A DNA stretch of 46,037 nt from an uncultured Acetobacteraceae bacterium (GTDB lineage Bacteria > Pseudomonadota > Alphaproteobacteria > Acetobacterales > Acetobacteraceae). The translations under genes and the position numbers were made by a program. How positions within the stretch are numbered: position 1 is the stretch's first letter; each line of letters begins with the position of its first letter. A model generated the notes under the pieces. The model saw only the letters and a list, made by a program, of their open reading frames with translations, did no database searches and was not told where the DNA came from. Location of the stretch: contig CALTUD010000032.1 of the NCBI GenBank assembly GCA_943912335.1, positions 1 to 46,037 on the forward strand, in the 5' to 3' direction. Positions 18,346 to 25,848 of this stretch are shown one piece after another.

Positions 18346-18425
18346 CGGCACCGAAATCGTGCCCTTAACCTCCAGGCAACCAATCCGCGTCATCCTGCCG
18401 GTCAATCAAACACCGGAGTCGGCGC

Positions 18426-18812
18426 GTGTCCCTGGATCTTTCGACCAACATCCTCATCGTTGACGACTACAAGACGATGCTTCGCATCATCCGCAACCTT
18501 CTGAAGCAGATCGGCTTCGAGAACGTCGAAGAAGCGACGGACGGCAGCGATGCCTTGGCCAAGCTGAAGTCGCGCGATTTCGGCCTCGTGATCAGCGACT
18601 GGAACATGGCGCCGATGACCGGTCTCGAACTGCTGACCGCGGTGCGCGCCGATGCGCGTCTGAAGTCGATCCCGTTCATCATGATCACTGCGGAAAGCAA
18701 GACGGAGAACGTGATCGCCGCCAAGCAGGCCGGCGTGTCCAACTACATCGTCAAGCCGTTCAACGCCGAAACGCTCGCCGACAAGATCGGCAAGGTGTTC
18801 GCCCATGCTTGA
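18426..18812 (+). CDS. cheY: Chemotaxis response regulator CheY
   Basis: A 128-residue single receiver domain. All signature residues are in place: Asp13-Asp14, phospho-acceptor Asp58, Thr88 and Lys110 (each one position after the E. coli numbering). With no output domain it should act by binding a partner such as the flagellar switch. Start GTG at 18426 follows CACCGGAGTCGGCGC. The 3' end overlaps cheZ by 8 bases, so the two are translationally coupled. No kinase, receptor or flagellar gene is in the window. Confidence 0.95.
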   Translation: MSLDLSTNILIVDDYKTMLRIIRNLLKQIGFENVEEATDGSDALAKLKSRDFGLVISDWNMAPMTGLELLTAVRADARLKSIPFIMITAESKTENVIAAKQAGVSNYIVKPFNAETLADKIGKVFAHA

Positions 18813-19449
18813 ACAACCGCCAAACTGGAAGGCCCTGTCGGACCGGCTGGCCGAGATCTGCGCCTCCTATCCGACCGCCCGGCCGCAAATGATCGCCGAG
18901 GTGGTGCGCGCGGTGATCGACACGATCGGCGCCGATCTTGGCGCCCAGGAGCAGGAGTTGCTGCGCGAGCTCGAGGAGCTGGGCCATGTCATCGCCTCCG
19001 CCAAAGAGGAGATCGCGGCGCTGAAGAGCAACGGCGTCAGCGAGCCGAATGTGAGCAATGCCAGCGACGAGCTGGATGCCGTGGTCGCCCATACCGCCGA
19101 CGCCACGAACGCCATCCTGGAAGCCTGCGAGATGCTGGACGACACGGCCGCGCGCAAGGAGGGTCCGGATGCGGCCGTAGTGCAGGATGCGACCATGCGC
19201 ATCTACGAGGCCTGTTCGTTTCAGGACATCACCGGACAGCGCATCAACAAGGTCGTGAATACGCTGAAGGTGGTGGATGCGCGGGTGACGCGGATCGTGG
19301 AAACCTTTGGCCGCCATCACTGGGACGGCGCAGCCAGCGGGCACGGTCAGTCCGATGGACGGCCGGACGCGCATCTGCTCAACGGGCCGCAGCTTCCATC
19401 CAGCGCCATGGCCCAGGCCGACATCGACGCGCTCCTGGCCGATTTCTGA
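18805..19449 (+). CDS. cheZ: CheY-P phosphatase CheZ
   Basis: Protein phosphatase that removes phosphate from CheY-P; 214 residues, as in enterics. The catalytic helix motif ACSFQDITGQRI puts Asp141 and the catalytic Gln at 145. The long helical hairpin region (about 40-150) and the C-terminal CheY-binding peptide (AQADIDALLADF) after a flexible linker are both present. It follows cheY with an 8-base overlap and ends before a terminator. Function is clear given the neighbour. Confidence 0.93.
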   Translation: MLEQPPNWKALSDRLAEICASYPTARPQMIAEVVRAVIDTIGADLGAQEQELLRELEELGHVIASAKEEIAALKSNGVSEPNVSNASDELDAVVAHTADATNAILEACEMLDDTAARKEGPDAAVVQDATMRIYEACSFQDITGQRINKVVNTLKVVDARVTRIVETFGRHHWDGAASGHGQSDGRPDAHLLNGPQLPSSAMAQADIDALLADF

Positions 19450-19490
19450 GGGATGCGGCTTTCACCACTGCCCGGACGACTGAAGATCTG

Positions 19491-19522
19491 AGGGCCGGAA
19501 ACGCGGTTCCGGCCCTTATTTC
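19491..19522 (+). terminator. Intrinsic terminator after cheYZ
   Basis: A perfect 10-bp stem (AGGGCCGGAA / TTCCGGCCCT) with a 6-nt loop, followed by TATTTCT. It lies between cheZ and the convergent mtnP gene and fits best as the cheZ terminator. Confidence 0.82.
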
Positions 19523-19528
19523 TAAGTG

Positions 19529-20422
19529 TCAGGCGAGAACGCGCCCGGCCACCGAACGCAGCTTTTCCACCAGAACCGGGTCCCGCGACGCCGGCGCCGT
19601 GATCAGCGCATCGCTCAGCGCACGATCGCAGCCGGCCGGGCACAGACCCCGCTCCTGGCCGAGCACCGGAATCACAGCCTTGACCAGATTCCTCGCCTTT
19701 TCGGCGTTGTTCATCATCACGGCGATCACCGCGTCCACCGTGACGTGCTCTTCCTCCACACGCCAGCAATCGTAGTCGGTCACCATGGCGACGGTCGCGT
19801 AGCAAAGCTCCGCTTCGCGGGCGAGCTTGGCTTCCGGCATGTTGGTCATGCCGATCACGTCGCAGCCCCAGGAGCGGTAGAGATTGCTTTCCGCCCGGGT
19901 CGAGAACTGCGGACCTTCCATCACCAGATAGGTGCCCCCACGCGACACGGGCAGATCGAGCGCCCGCGCCTGCTGTTCCAGCACGTCGCCGATGCGCGGG
20001 CAGAGCGGATCGGCCATGGAAACGTGCGCCACCAGACCGTCATCGAAGAAACTCTTCTCGCGCGCGAAGGAGCGATCGATGAACTGGTCGATGATCACGA
20101 AATGGCCGGGCGGCAGCTCTTCCTTCAACGAGCCCACCGCGCTCAGCGACACCACGTCGGTCACGCCGCTCTGCTTCAGCGCCGCGATATTGGCACGATA
20201 GTTCAGGCGCGAGGGCGGCGTCGGATGGCCACGCCCGTGTCGCGGCAGGAACACGCATTGCACGTCGCCCAGACGGCCGAACAGAAGCTGGTCGGACGGC
20301 TTGCCCCACGGGGTCTCGACCGTACGCCATTCCTTGTCGACCAGCCCGTCAATGTCATACAGGCCGGACCCCCCGATCAGTCCGATCACCGGCTTCACGC
20401 GTTCACCGTCGTTGCTTGGCAT
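19529..20422 (-). CDS. mtnP: S-methyl-5'-thioadenosine phosphorylase
   Basis: Splits methylthioadenosine with phosphate in methionine salvage. 297 residues; the phosphate-binding GGSGLYD (18-24) and RHGRGH motif (60-65), the substrate motif VMEGPQFSTRAES and GMTNMPEA are diagnostic of the MTAP group. The ATG at 20422 overlaps the petC 3' end by 20 bases; a GTG at 20398 (before KPVIGLIGGSG) would avoid the overlap. Being third after petB and petC, it may ride on that transcript. A related activity on inosine or guanosine cannot be excluded. Confidence 0.92.
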   Translation of the reverse strand: MPSNDGERVKPVIGLIGGSGLYDIDGLVDKEWRTVETPWGKPSDQLLFGRLGDVQCVFLPRHGRGHPTPPSRLNYRANIAALKQSGVTDVVSLSAVGSLKEELPPGHFVIIDQFIDRSFAREKSFFDDGLVAHVSMADPLCPRIGDVLEQQARALDLPVSRGGTYLVMEGPQFSTRAESNLYRSWGCDVIGMTNMPEAKLAREAELCYATVAMVTDYDCWRVEEEHVTVDAVIAVMMNNAEKARNLVKAVIPVLGQERGLCPAGCDRALSDALITAPASRDPVLVEKLRSVAGRVLA

Positions 20423-21122
20423 TGATCCAGATCCGTCGTTTGAGGAACAGAAGAAGGCAGGCTAGGAGGCCGAGATAAAGCACCACGCCGATGCCGATCC
20501 GCTCCCGCTGCGCGCGATGCGGATGCGCCGCCCAATCGAGAAAAGCCGCCACGTCCGCCGCCATCTGCGGCACGGTCTCTGTACGGTTGCCGGCGAACGA
20601 CACCGCCCCGTCCTGCAGCGGCGGCGGCATGGCGATCACACCGCCCGGCGCGGCGCGGTTGTAATACGATCCGGGCGGCACCGAAACGCCTGCGGGCGGA
20701 TCGACATAGCCGTTCAGGATCGCCTCGATCGCCGCCGGACCGCCGTCGAAGGTCAGGGCCAGACGCGACATGTCGGGCGGCACCGCTCCGTTGTTGGCAC
20801 GCGCCGCGGCCTCGGGCGTCGCGAACGGAATCGGCAGATGGTCGTCCGGCCGTCCGGGCCGGCGTTTGGGCCGGTTATTGGCGCCGATCCCGTCGGGCAC
20901 GGACACCGCCGCCGCGACGGCCCGCACCTGCGCCGGCGTCAAACCGAGTCCGCCCAGATCGGCATAGGTGACAGAGCGCATCGAATGGCAGGAGCTGCAC
21001 ACCTGGGCATACACCGCGTAGCCGCGCTGCGCCGAGGCGAGATCGCCCTCCGCCAGCACGGGGCCCGACGACAGGATGATCGCGGCGATGCCGGCCGCCG
21101 CCGGAAACCAACCGCGCATCAT
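20403..21122 (-). CDS. petC: Cytochrome c1 of the bc1 complex
   Basis: Haem c subunit of ubiquinol-cytochrome c reductase, 239 residues. A signal peptide spans about 1-24 (cleavage near VLA-EG). The haem site is CSSCH at 42-46, and a Met in GGVIAMPPPL is a likely axial ligand. A C-terminal membrane anchor lies at about 211-230, followed by basic residues. The start ATG overlaps the petB stop (ATGA, 21119-21122); a second ATG follows immediately. The protein is periplasmic and membrane-bound. The 3' end overlaps mtnP. Confidence 0.95.
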   Translation of the reverse strand: MMRGWFPAAAGIAAIILSSGPVLAEGDLASAQRGYAVYAQVCSSCHSMRSVTYADLGGLGLTPAQVRAVAAAVSVPDGIGANNRPKRRPGRPDDHLPIPFATPEAAARANNGAVPPDMSRLALTFDGGPAAIEAILNGYVDPPAGVSVPPGSYYNRAAPGGVIAMPPPLQDGAVSFAGNRTETVPQMAADVAAFLDWAAHPHRAQRERIGIGVVLYLGLLACLLLFLKRRIWINAKQRR

Positions 21123-22444
21123 GCGATCCCTGCCGGCAGAACCGGTCGCGGCTCGAACCGTGTCAGCAGCGGCAATCCCAGCAGAAAGAACGACAGCCAG
21201 ATCGCCGTGGCGATCCGGCTCGACAGCAACCACAGCCCCGCCGGCTGGTGGAACCCAGCCACGCCCAGGAACACGAAACAGAGCACTGCCACGGGCAGCA
21301 GCACGCGAAACCAGGGCCGAAACCGGGCGCTGCGCACCGGCGAACGGTCCAGCCACGGCAGAACGAACAGCACCGCGATCGACGCCGCAGCCAGCGGAAC
21401 GCCAAAACCGCCACCCGCGCGCAGGATGGCGTACAACGGCGCGAAGTACCATTCCGGGGTGATGTCGGCCGGCGTGGAAAGCGGATCGGCACGCAAATAG
21501 TTGTCCGGCAGGGTCAGCCAGCCGGGCAGAAAGAAGATCAGGATCGCGAAGACCAGCGCGAACAAGGCCAGACCGACCCCGTCCTTGGCGGTGTAGTACG
21601 GATGGAACGGCAGCGTGTCGGCCGGTTTGCGCACCTCCACGCCGAGCGGGTTGTTGGACCCCGTCACATGCAGCGCCGTCACGTGCAGCCCGACCACCGC
21701 CAGGGTGGAGAACGCCAGAACGAAATGCAGCACGTAGATCCGGTGCAGCGCCACGTCGGCCAGAGCACCGCCCAGCAGCCAGTGTGCCAGCGGCGTGCCG
21801 ACCAACGGCACGGACGACAAAGCGCGCATCGCCACGGTCAACCCCCAGAACGACATCTGGCCCCAGGGTAGCACGTATCCGGCGAACGCGGCTCCCATGC
21901 ACATGGCCATCAACACCATGCCCGTCAGCCACAGCAGCTCGCGCGGCGCCTTGTAGGAACCGTAATAGAGCGAGCGCCACACATGGATATAAAGCGCGGC
22001 GAAGAACATCGACACGCCGCCCATATGGATGGACCGCACCAGCCAGCCGCTCGGAACCTGCCGGTCGATCAACTCGACGCTGTTGAACGCATCCGCGATC
22101 GTCGCCGTGTAGTTCACCGCCAGGAAGATACCCGACAGCAGCAGCACGAGCAGGCTCACCGTCACGAAAGCGCCGAAATTCCATAAACCGTTCAGATTGC
22201 GCGGCATCGGATAATCGACGTATTCGCGACGGAACGCCGACACCAGCGGCAGTCGCGCGTCGATCCAGCGCAGCAAGGGCGCACTGTCCACCGGCAGCGA
22301 GGAGGTCGGCGCATGACCGAACCGTTCCTCCGCCGGGCGATCCACGGTCGATGGAAGCATGCCTTCCGGCTGCTCGGGCCCCTGTTCGAGCCTTGCTGTC
22401 ATCGGGCGATCCCTGTTCGACATCTGGCGCCGGGACGCCGGCAC
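21119..22444 (-). CDS. petB: Cytochrome b of the bc1 complex
   Basis: Membrane core of ubiquinol-cytochrome c reductase, 441 residues. Haem ligand pairs are His140/His154 and His240/His254, each 14 apart as expected. The quinol-site PEWY motif is present (TPEWYFAPLYAI). About 50 residues before the conserved RWIDARLPL segment form a low-complexity N-terminal extension; ATG at 22423 is an alternative start. Upstream there are only 68 bases before the divergent hemF gene, so no Rieske gene (petA) precedes it, unlike the usual petABC order. Confidence 0.95.
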   Translation of the reverse strand: MPASRRQMSNRDRPMTARLEQGPEQPEGMLPSTVDRPAEERFGHAPTSSLPVDSAPLLRWIDARLPLVSAFRREYVDYPMPRNLNGLWNFGAFVTVSLLVLLLSGIFLAVNYTATIADAFNSVELIDRQVPSGWLVRSIHMGGVSMFFAALYIHVWRSLYYGSYKAPRELLWLTGMVLMAMCMGAAFAGYVLPWGQMSFWGLTVAMRALSSVPLVGTPLAHWLLGGALADVALHRIYVLHFVLAFSTLAVVGLHVTALHVTGSNNPLGVEVRKPADTLPFHPYYTAKDGVGLALFALVFAILIFFLPGWLTLPDNYLRADPLSTPADITPEWYFAPLYAILRAGGGFGVPLAAASIAVLFVLPWLDRSPVRSARFRPWFRVLLPVAVLCFVFLGVAGFHQPAGLWLLSSRIATAIWLSFFLLGLPLLTRFEPRPVLPAGIA

Positions 22445-22512
22445 GACACGAGCGATCTTTACGGGGGCGGTCTGTTGGTCGCAACCGCCGACGCATGGTC
22501 TAATCCGGCCCC

Positions 22513-23406
22513 ATGACCGATCCCACGCCGCCCCGCCCCGCGCACGATGCCCTCAGACCGGACGCGCAAGCCTGGTTTGAAAGCCTGCGCGACCGTTTGT
22601 TCGCGGCGTTCGAGGCGATCGAGCGCGATTACGACGGTCCCCTCGCCGCCGAGCTTCCGCCGGGACGCTTCGAACGCCAACCCTGGGACAGGCTGGAAGA
22701 CGGCTCCGGCGGCGGCGGCGTGATGGGGGTGATGCGCGGCCGCGTGTTCGAGAAGGTGGGCGTCAATGTGTCCACGGTGGAAGGCGAGTTCAGCGAGCAG
22801 TTCCGTGCGCAGATCCCGGGCGCCGCCACGGACCCGCGCTTCTGGGCCTCCGGGATCAGCCTCGTCGCGCATATGCGCAGCCCGCTGGTGCCGGCGGCGC
22901 ATTTCAACACCCGCATGCTGATCACCACCGAAGGCTGGTTCGGCGGCGGCGGAGACATCACGCCGATGCGCCCGGAAACCGCCGACAGCCAGGCTGCGGC
23001 CGCATCGTTCCACACCGCGTTCCGGCAAGCCTGCGACCGGCACGACCCGGATTACTACCCGCGCTTCAAGGCCTGGTGCGACGAATATTTCTTTCTGCCG
23101 CACCGGAACGAGCCGCGCGGCCTGGGCGGCATCTTCTTCGACCGCCACCGAACGGACGACGTGCAGGCCGATTTCCGCTTCACGCGGGACGTCGGCGAGG
23201 CGTTTCTCGACATCTACCCGCGCATCGTTCGCGAGCGGATGCTGCTGCCCTGGACCACGGAAGACCGCGAACATCAGCTGATCCGGCGCGGCCGTTATGT
23301 GGAGTTCAACCTGATCCACGATCGCGGCACCCTGTTCGGCCTGCGCACGGGCGGCAATACGGAGGCGATCCTGATGAGCATGCCGCCCGAAGCGCGCTGG
23401 CCCTGA
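22513..23406 (+). CDS. hemF: Oxygen-dependent coproporphyrinogen III oxidase
   Basis: Converts coproporphyrinogen III to protoporphyrinogen IX with O2 in haem synthesis; cytosolic. 297 residues. Family motifs are clear: GGGVMGVMRGRVFEKVGVN, the FGGGGDITP metal/substrate segment, HRNEPRGLGGIFFD and the GRYVEFNLIHDRGTLFGL signature, ending in NTEAILMSMPP. It is divergent from petB with 68 bases between, so haem synthesis and a haem enzyme share a control region. Shine-Dalgarno before 22513 is weak. Confidence 0.96.
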   Translation: MTDPTPPRPAHDALRPDAQAWFESLRDRLFAAFEAIERDYDGPLAAELPPGRFERQPWDRLEDGSGGGGVMGVMRGRVFEKVGVNVSTVEGEFSEQFRAQIPGAATDPRFWASGISLVAHMRSPLVPAAHFNTRMLITTEGWFGGGGDITPMRPETADSQAAAASFHTAFRQACDRHDPDYYPRFKAWCDEYFFLPHRNEPRGLGGIFFDRHRTDDVQADFRFTRDVGEAFLDIYPRIVRERMLLPWTTEDREHQLIRRGRYVEFNLIHDRGTLFGLRTGGNTEAILMSMPPEARWP

Positions 23407-23501
23407 AGGCGGATGGGGCAAAACGGTTTGGGTCCGTCTTCGGGTTGCTGTATGATAGGCGCCTGACTGAGGGATTTGCCCGATTTGACCGATACCGCCC
23501 G

Positions 23502-24575
23502 ATGACGGGCCGCGCGACCTTTTCGCCGACCAGACGCAGCGTGCTCGCCGCCCTTCCGGGTGCGGCGCTGCTGCTGTCCGTCGGTCGCGCCGGAGCGGAT
23601 ACCTTGTCCGGACGCGCGATGGGCGAAGGACCGCCCGTCCTCGGACGTCCCGCCCTTCTGGTCGCCGGCGCCGCCGATACGGCGCCCGGGCGCTGGGCTC
23701 AGCTTCTGGCCCCGCGTCTCGCATCCGCTTTCGCCATCGGCAAACCGCTGCTCGTGTCCGCTACCGGCGGCCGAGACGGCGTGACCGGCGCCAACACCTT
23801 CGACGCCCAGACCGCGCCGGACGGGTCCACTGCCCTTCTGGTGCCAGGAGCCGCCGCCATGGCCTGGCTCGCGGGCGATCCACGTGTCCATTTCGATGCC
23901 GGACGCTGGGTTCCGGCTCTGGCCGGCCTGTCTTCCGGCATCCTGATCGGCCGCGATGCCATGCCCGATCTGCGTGGCCGCCCGATCCGGGTGGCGGCCT
24001 CCACCGCCACCGGCCCGGAATTGCCCGCTCTGCTGGGCCTGTCTCTCCTGGGTGCTACTGTAAGGCCCGTGTTCGGCCTGTCCGAGCCGCGGGATGCGGC
24101 CGCGGCATTGGAATCTGGCCGGGTCGACGCCGTGTTCCTGTCCGGGCACGACGTTCCGGCAAGACGCGACACGCTCGCCGCCTCAGGCTTCGTGCCGATC
24201 TTCTCGCTGGATGACGGCGCCGGAACCGAGTTCGTCCCCGTCCGCAGCTTCGCCGAGCGCTACCGCGCGCAATTCGACGCGCCACCATCGGGTGCGCTGT
24301 TCGACGCGTTCCAGGCGACGGCCGCAGCGGCGCGCCTCGACATCGCCCTGGTCCTGCCGATGCTGTCTCCACCTTCGCTGGTGGCGCGCTGGCGCACGGC
24401 GTGCGAGACGGTGATCGGCGATCTCGCCCTGGTCGCCGCCGCGCGTAAGGCGGAGGTCGATACGGTGTCGGCGCCGCAATGCGTCGAGGTCATGTCGCGC
24501 ATCAACGCGAACGAAACCACGCAGCTCAGCCTCCGCCGCTGGCTTGCGGCGCAGCCGGGTTGGCAACGCGCCTGA
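23502..24575 (+). CDS. Orphan Bug-like periplasmic substrate-binding protein
   Basis: A 357-residue exported protein. The N-terminus TRRSVLAALPGAALLLSVGRAGA is a signal peptide with a twin arginine. The central part resembles the tripartite tricarboxylate receptor (Bug) fold: a segment DLRGRPIRVAAST followed by LGATVRPVFGL and AAALESGRVDAVFLSG matches the family order of strand, helix and ligand loop. Similarity is weak, so the family is inferred. No transport membrane subunits (tctA/tctB) lie near. ATG at 23502 is chosen because the signal peptide begins there; the longer frame back to 23076 overlaps hemF and is a shadow. Confidence 0.7.
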   Translation: MTGRATFSPTRRSVLAALPGAALLLSVGRAGADTLSGRAMGEGPPVLGRPALLVAGAADTAPGRWAQLLAPRLASAFAIGKPLLVSATGGRDGVTGANTFDAQTAPDGSTALLVPGAAAMAWLAGDPRVHFDAGRWVPALAGLSSGILIGRDAMPDLRGRPIRVAASTATGPELPALLGLSLLGATVRPVFGLSEPRDAAAALESGRVDAVFLSGHDVPARRDTLAASGFVPIFSLDDGAGTEFVPVRSFAERYRAQFDAPPSGALFDAFQATAAAARLDIALVLPMLSPPSLVARWRTACETVIGDLALVAAARKAEVDTVSAPQCVEVMSRINANETTQLSLRRWLAAQPGWQRA

Positions 24576-24675
24576 CCGCCTCCCGACTCCGCATATCCGT
24601 CATAGTGGCCGAAACCAGGTCGACCGTCCCGGCATCACACGTGAAGCAGTTGCGATTTCGACGGGCGACACCGGG

Positions 24676-25017
24676 ATGGTCCAGTCGGAGATGAGCCCAC
24701 CACCGGTCACGCCGGATGGCCGTTATCTCGTGGTACGCGGCCGACTCTGGCGTCGCGCGAACCCGTCCCTGTCCGAGACCGAGAAACGGCATCTGGTCAC
24801 GGATCTGATGGCGGCACGACGTGCCAAGGGTCGGGCCATGCGGTCTGGCGACGACACAGGGCGTGCTGCCGCCAAAGCCGAGGTGCAGCGCTGCAAGGAG
24901 GCACTCGGAGAACGTGGCCCGGTCTGGTGGGAGGATGGTGCGCCGGACTGGAACCGGCATCTGGCACGCAACACACCCTATGCCGCGTGGTGGGAGACGC
25001 AGAAGGACACGGGCTGA
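24676..25017 (+). CDS. Conserved hypothetical protein
   Basis: A 113-residue basic, soluble protein. The pattern DGRYLVVRGRLWRRANPSL, LMAARRAKGRA and ALGERGPVWWEDGAPDWNR is one I associate with a small conserved alphaproteobacterial hypothetical family; no function is known to me. There is no signal peptide or membrane segment. The start is uncertain: ATG at 24676 or at 24691 (the latter has GGAG too close). It follows the Bug-like gene after 100 bases. Confidence 0.65.
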   Translation: MVQSEMSPPPVTPDGRYLVVRGRLWRRANPSLSETEKRHLVTDLMAARRAKGRAMRSGDDTGRAAAKAEVQRCKEALGERGPVWWEDGAPDWNRHLARNTPYAAWWETQKDTG

Positions 25018-25848
25018 TCGTTGGAACACGGGGTCGGTGCATCACGCCGTTCGAAGGCTCAGGACGCCGCACGCACGGTCATGATCGGTTCCTGCATGTC
25101 GGCGAACGTCACTTTCGCGAACCGTCACATCGCGCACGGCCGGAATCGATTACCGACTTCGGATCCGTCATGCCTTTCGAGGAGGCCGGCGCGGGCGGGT
25201 AAGGCATGCCATCGGTCCTTGTTGGTGGACACCGAGCGAAAATAACGAAGGCGGTAGGCCGCGGTCGGGGTGCGTTCATAACCATTCCCGCCAATCGACG
25301 GCAGGGAGGCGATGCCGCCGGAGATGACGGCCGACGGCCTGAAACTGACCACGCGAACGATCCCCTCAACGACACCCTGAAGACGATACAGCCCGCCGCG
25401 GCGACCCATATCGTTCCTCCTGGTCCGGCCATCGGTGGCAGCGTCGCGAAAACGGTTCGCTTTCAAGGCGACGGTCGAGACCAGCCTGCCATTCTCGTGT
25501 CGGTTCGGCAGATGCCGACCGTGCAGTACTCGTCACATCCCGAATTCCAAATGGGCGCGGCCAGGAAGTCGCCAGCCGGACCGGGGCCGACCGTGGGACC
25601 AGTGCGTTCGCGATGCTCGGACTGTCGGAGAGCGCAGTTCGACCGCTGGCCACCACACGTATCCGCCGGCCTGCTCCTCCTGCCCCGGAACGGGCCGATG
25701 CCGCGGATTGGCGGGCAGGAAATCCGCATGACCGGCTCGACCCGGATACCCGACAATCGCGAGGGTCGTGCCGACGCAACTCGCAACGATCCGCCGCGTC
25801 ATGGGTGCATCCAAGCAATCCGTGCCACCGAACCGACAGGACGTCTTC
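25018..25848. other. Long region with little coding evidence
   Basis: About 830 bases between the conserved hypothetical and the antiporter. Open frames exist on both strands, but most translate to Pro/Arg/Ser-rich sequence without recognisable motifs. The only candidate with a good ribosome binding site is the small minus-strand frame 25125-25409, listed separately. The region may contain decayed genes. No tRNA, terminator or repeat was recognised. Confidence 0.5.
25125..25409 (-). CDS. Possible small hypothetical protein
   Basis: A 94-residue frame with ATG at 25409 preceded by CAGGAGGAACGAT, an excellent ribosome binding site, and mostly G/C-ending codons in its first half. The product starts MGRRGGLYRLQGVVEGIVRV and matches no family I recognise; the second half becomes less gene-like. 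It is the best coding candidate in an otherwise empty stretch, but could be chance or a degraded gene. Confidence 0.35.
   Translation of the reverse strand: MGRRGGLYRLQGVVEGIVRVVSFRPSAVISGGIASLPSIGGNGYERTPTAAYRLRYFRSVSTNKDRWHALPARAGLLERHDGSEVGNRFRPCAM

Noticed and set aside
21123..22496. Reading of petC as part of a 697-residue protein
   Set aside because: The upstream part is another frame of petB; the ATG at 21122 gives a proper signal peptide and the usual 4-base overlap.
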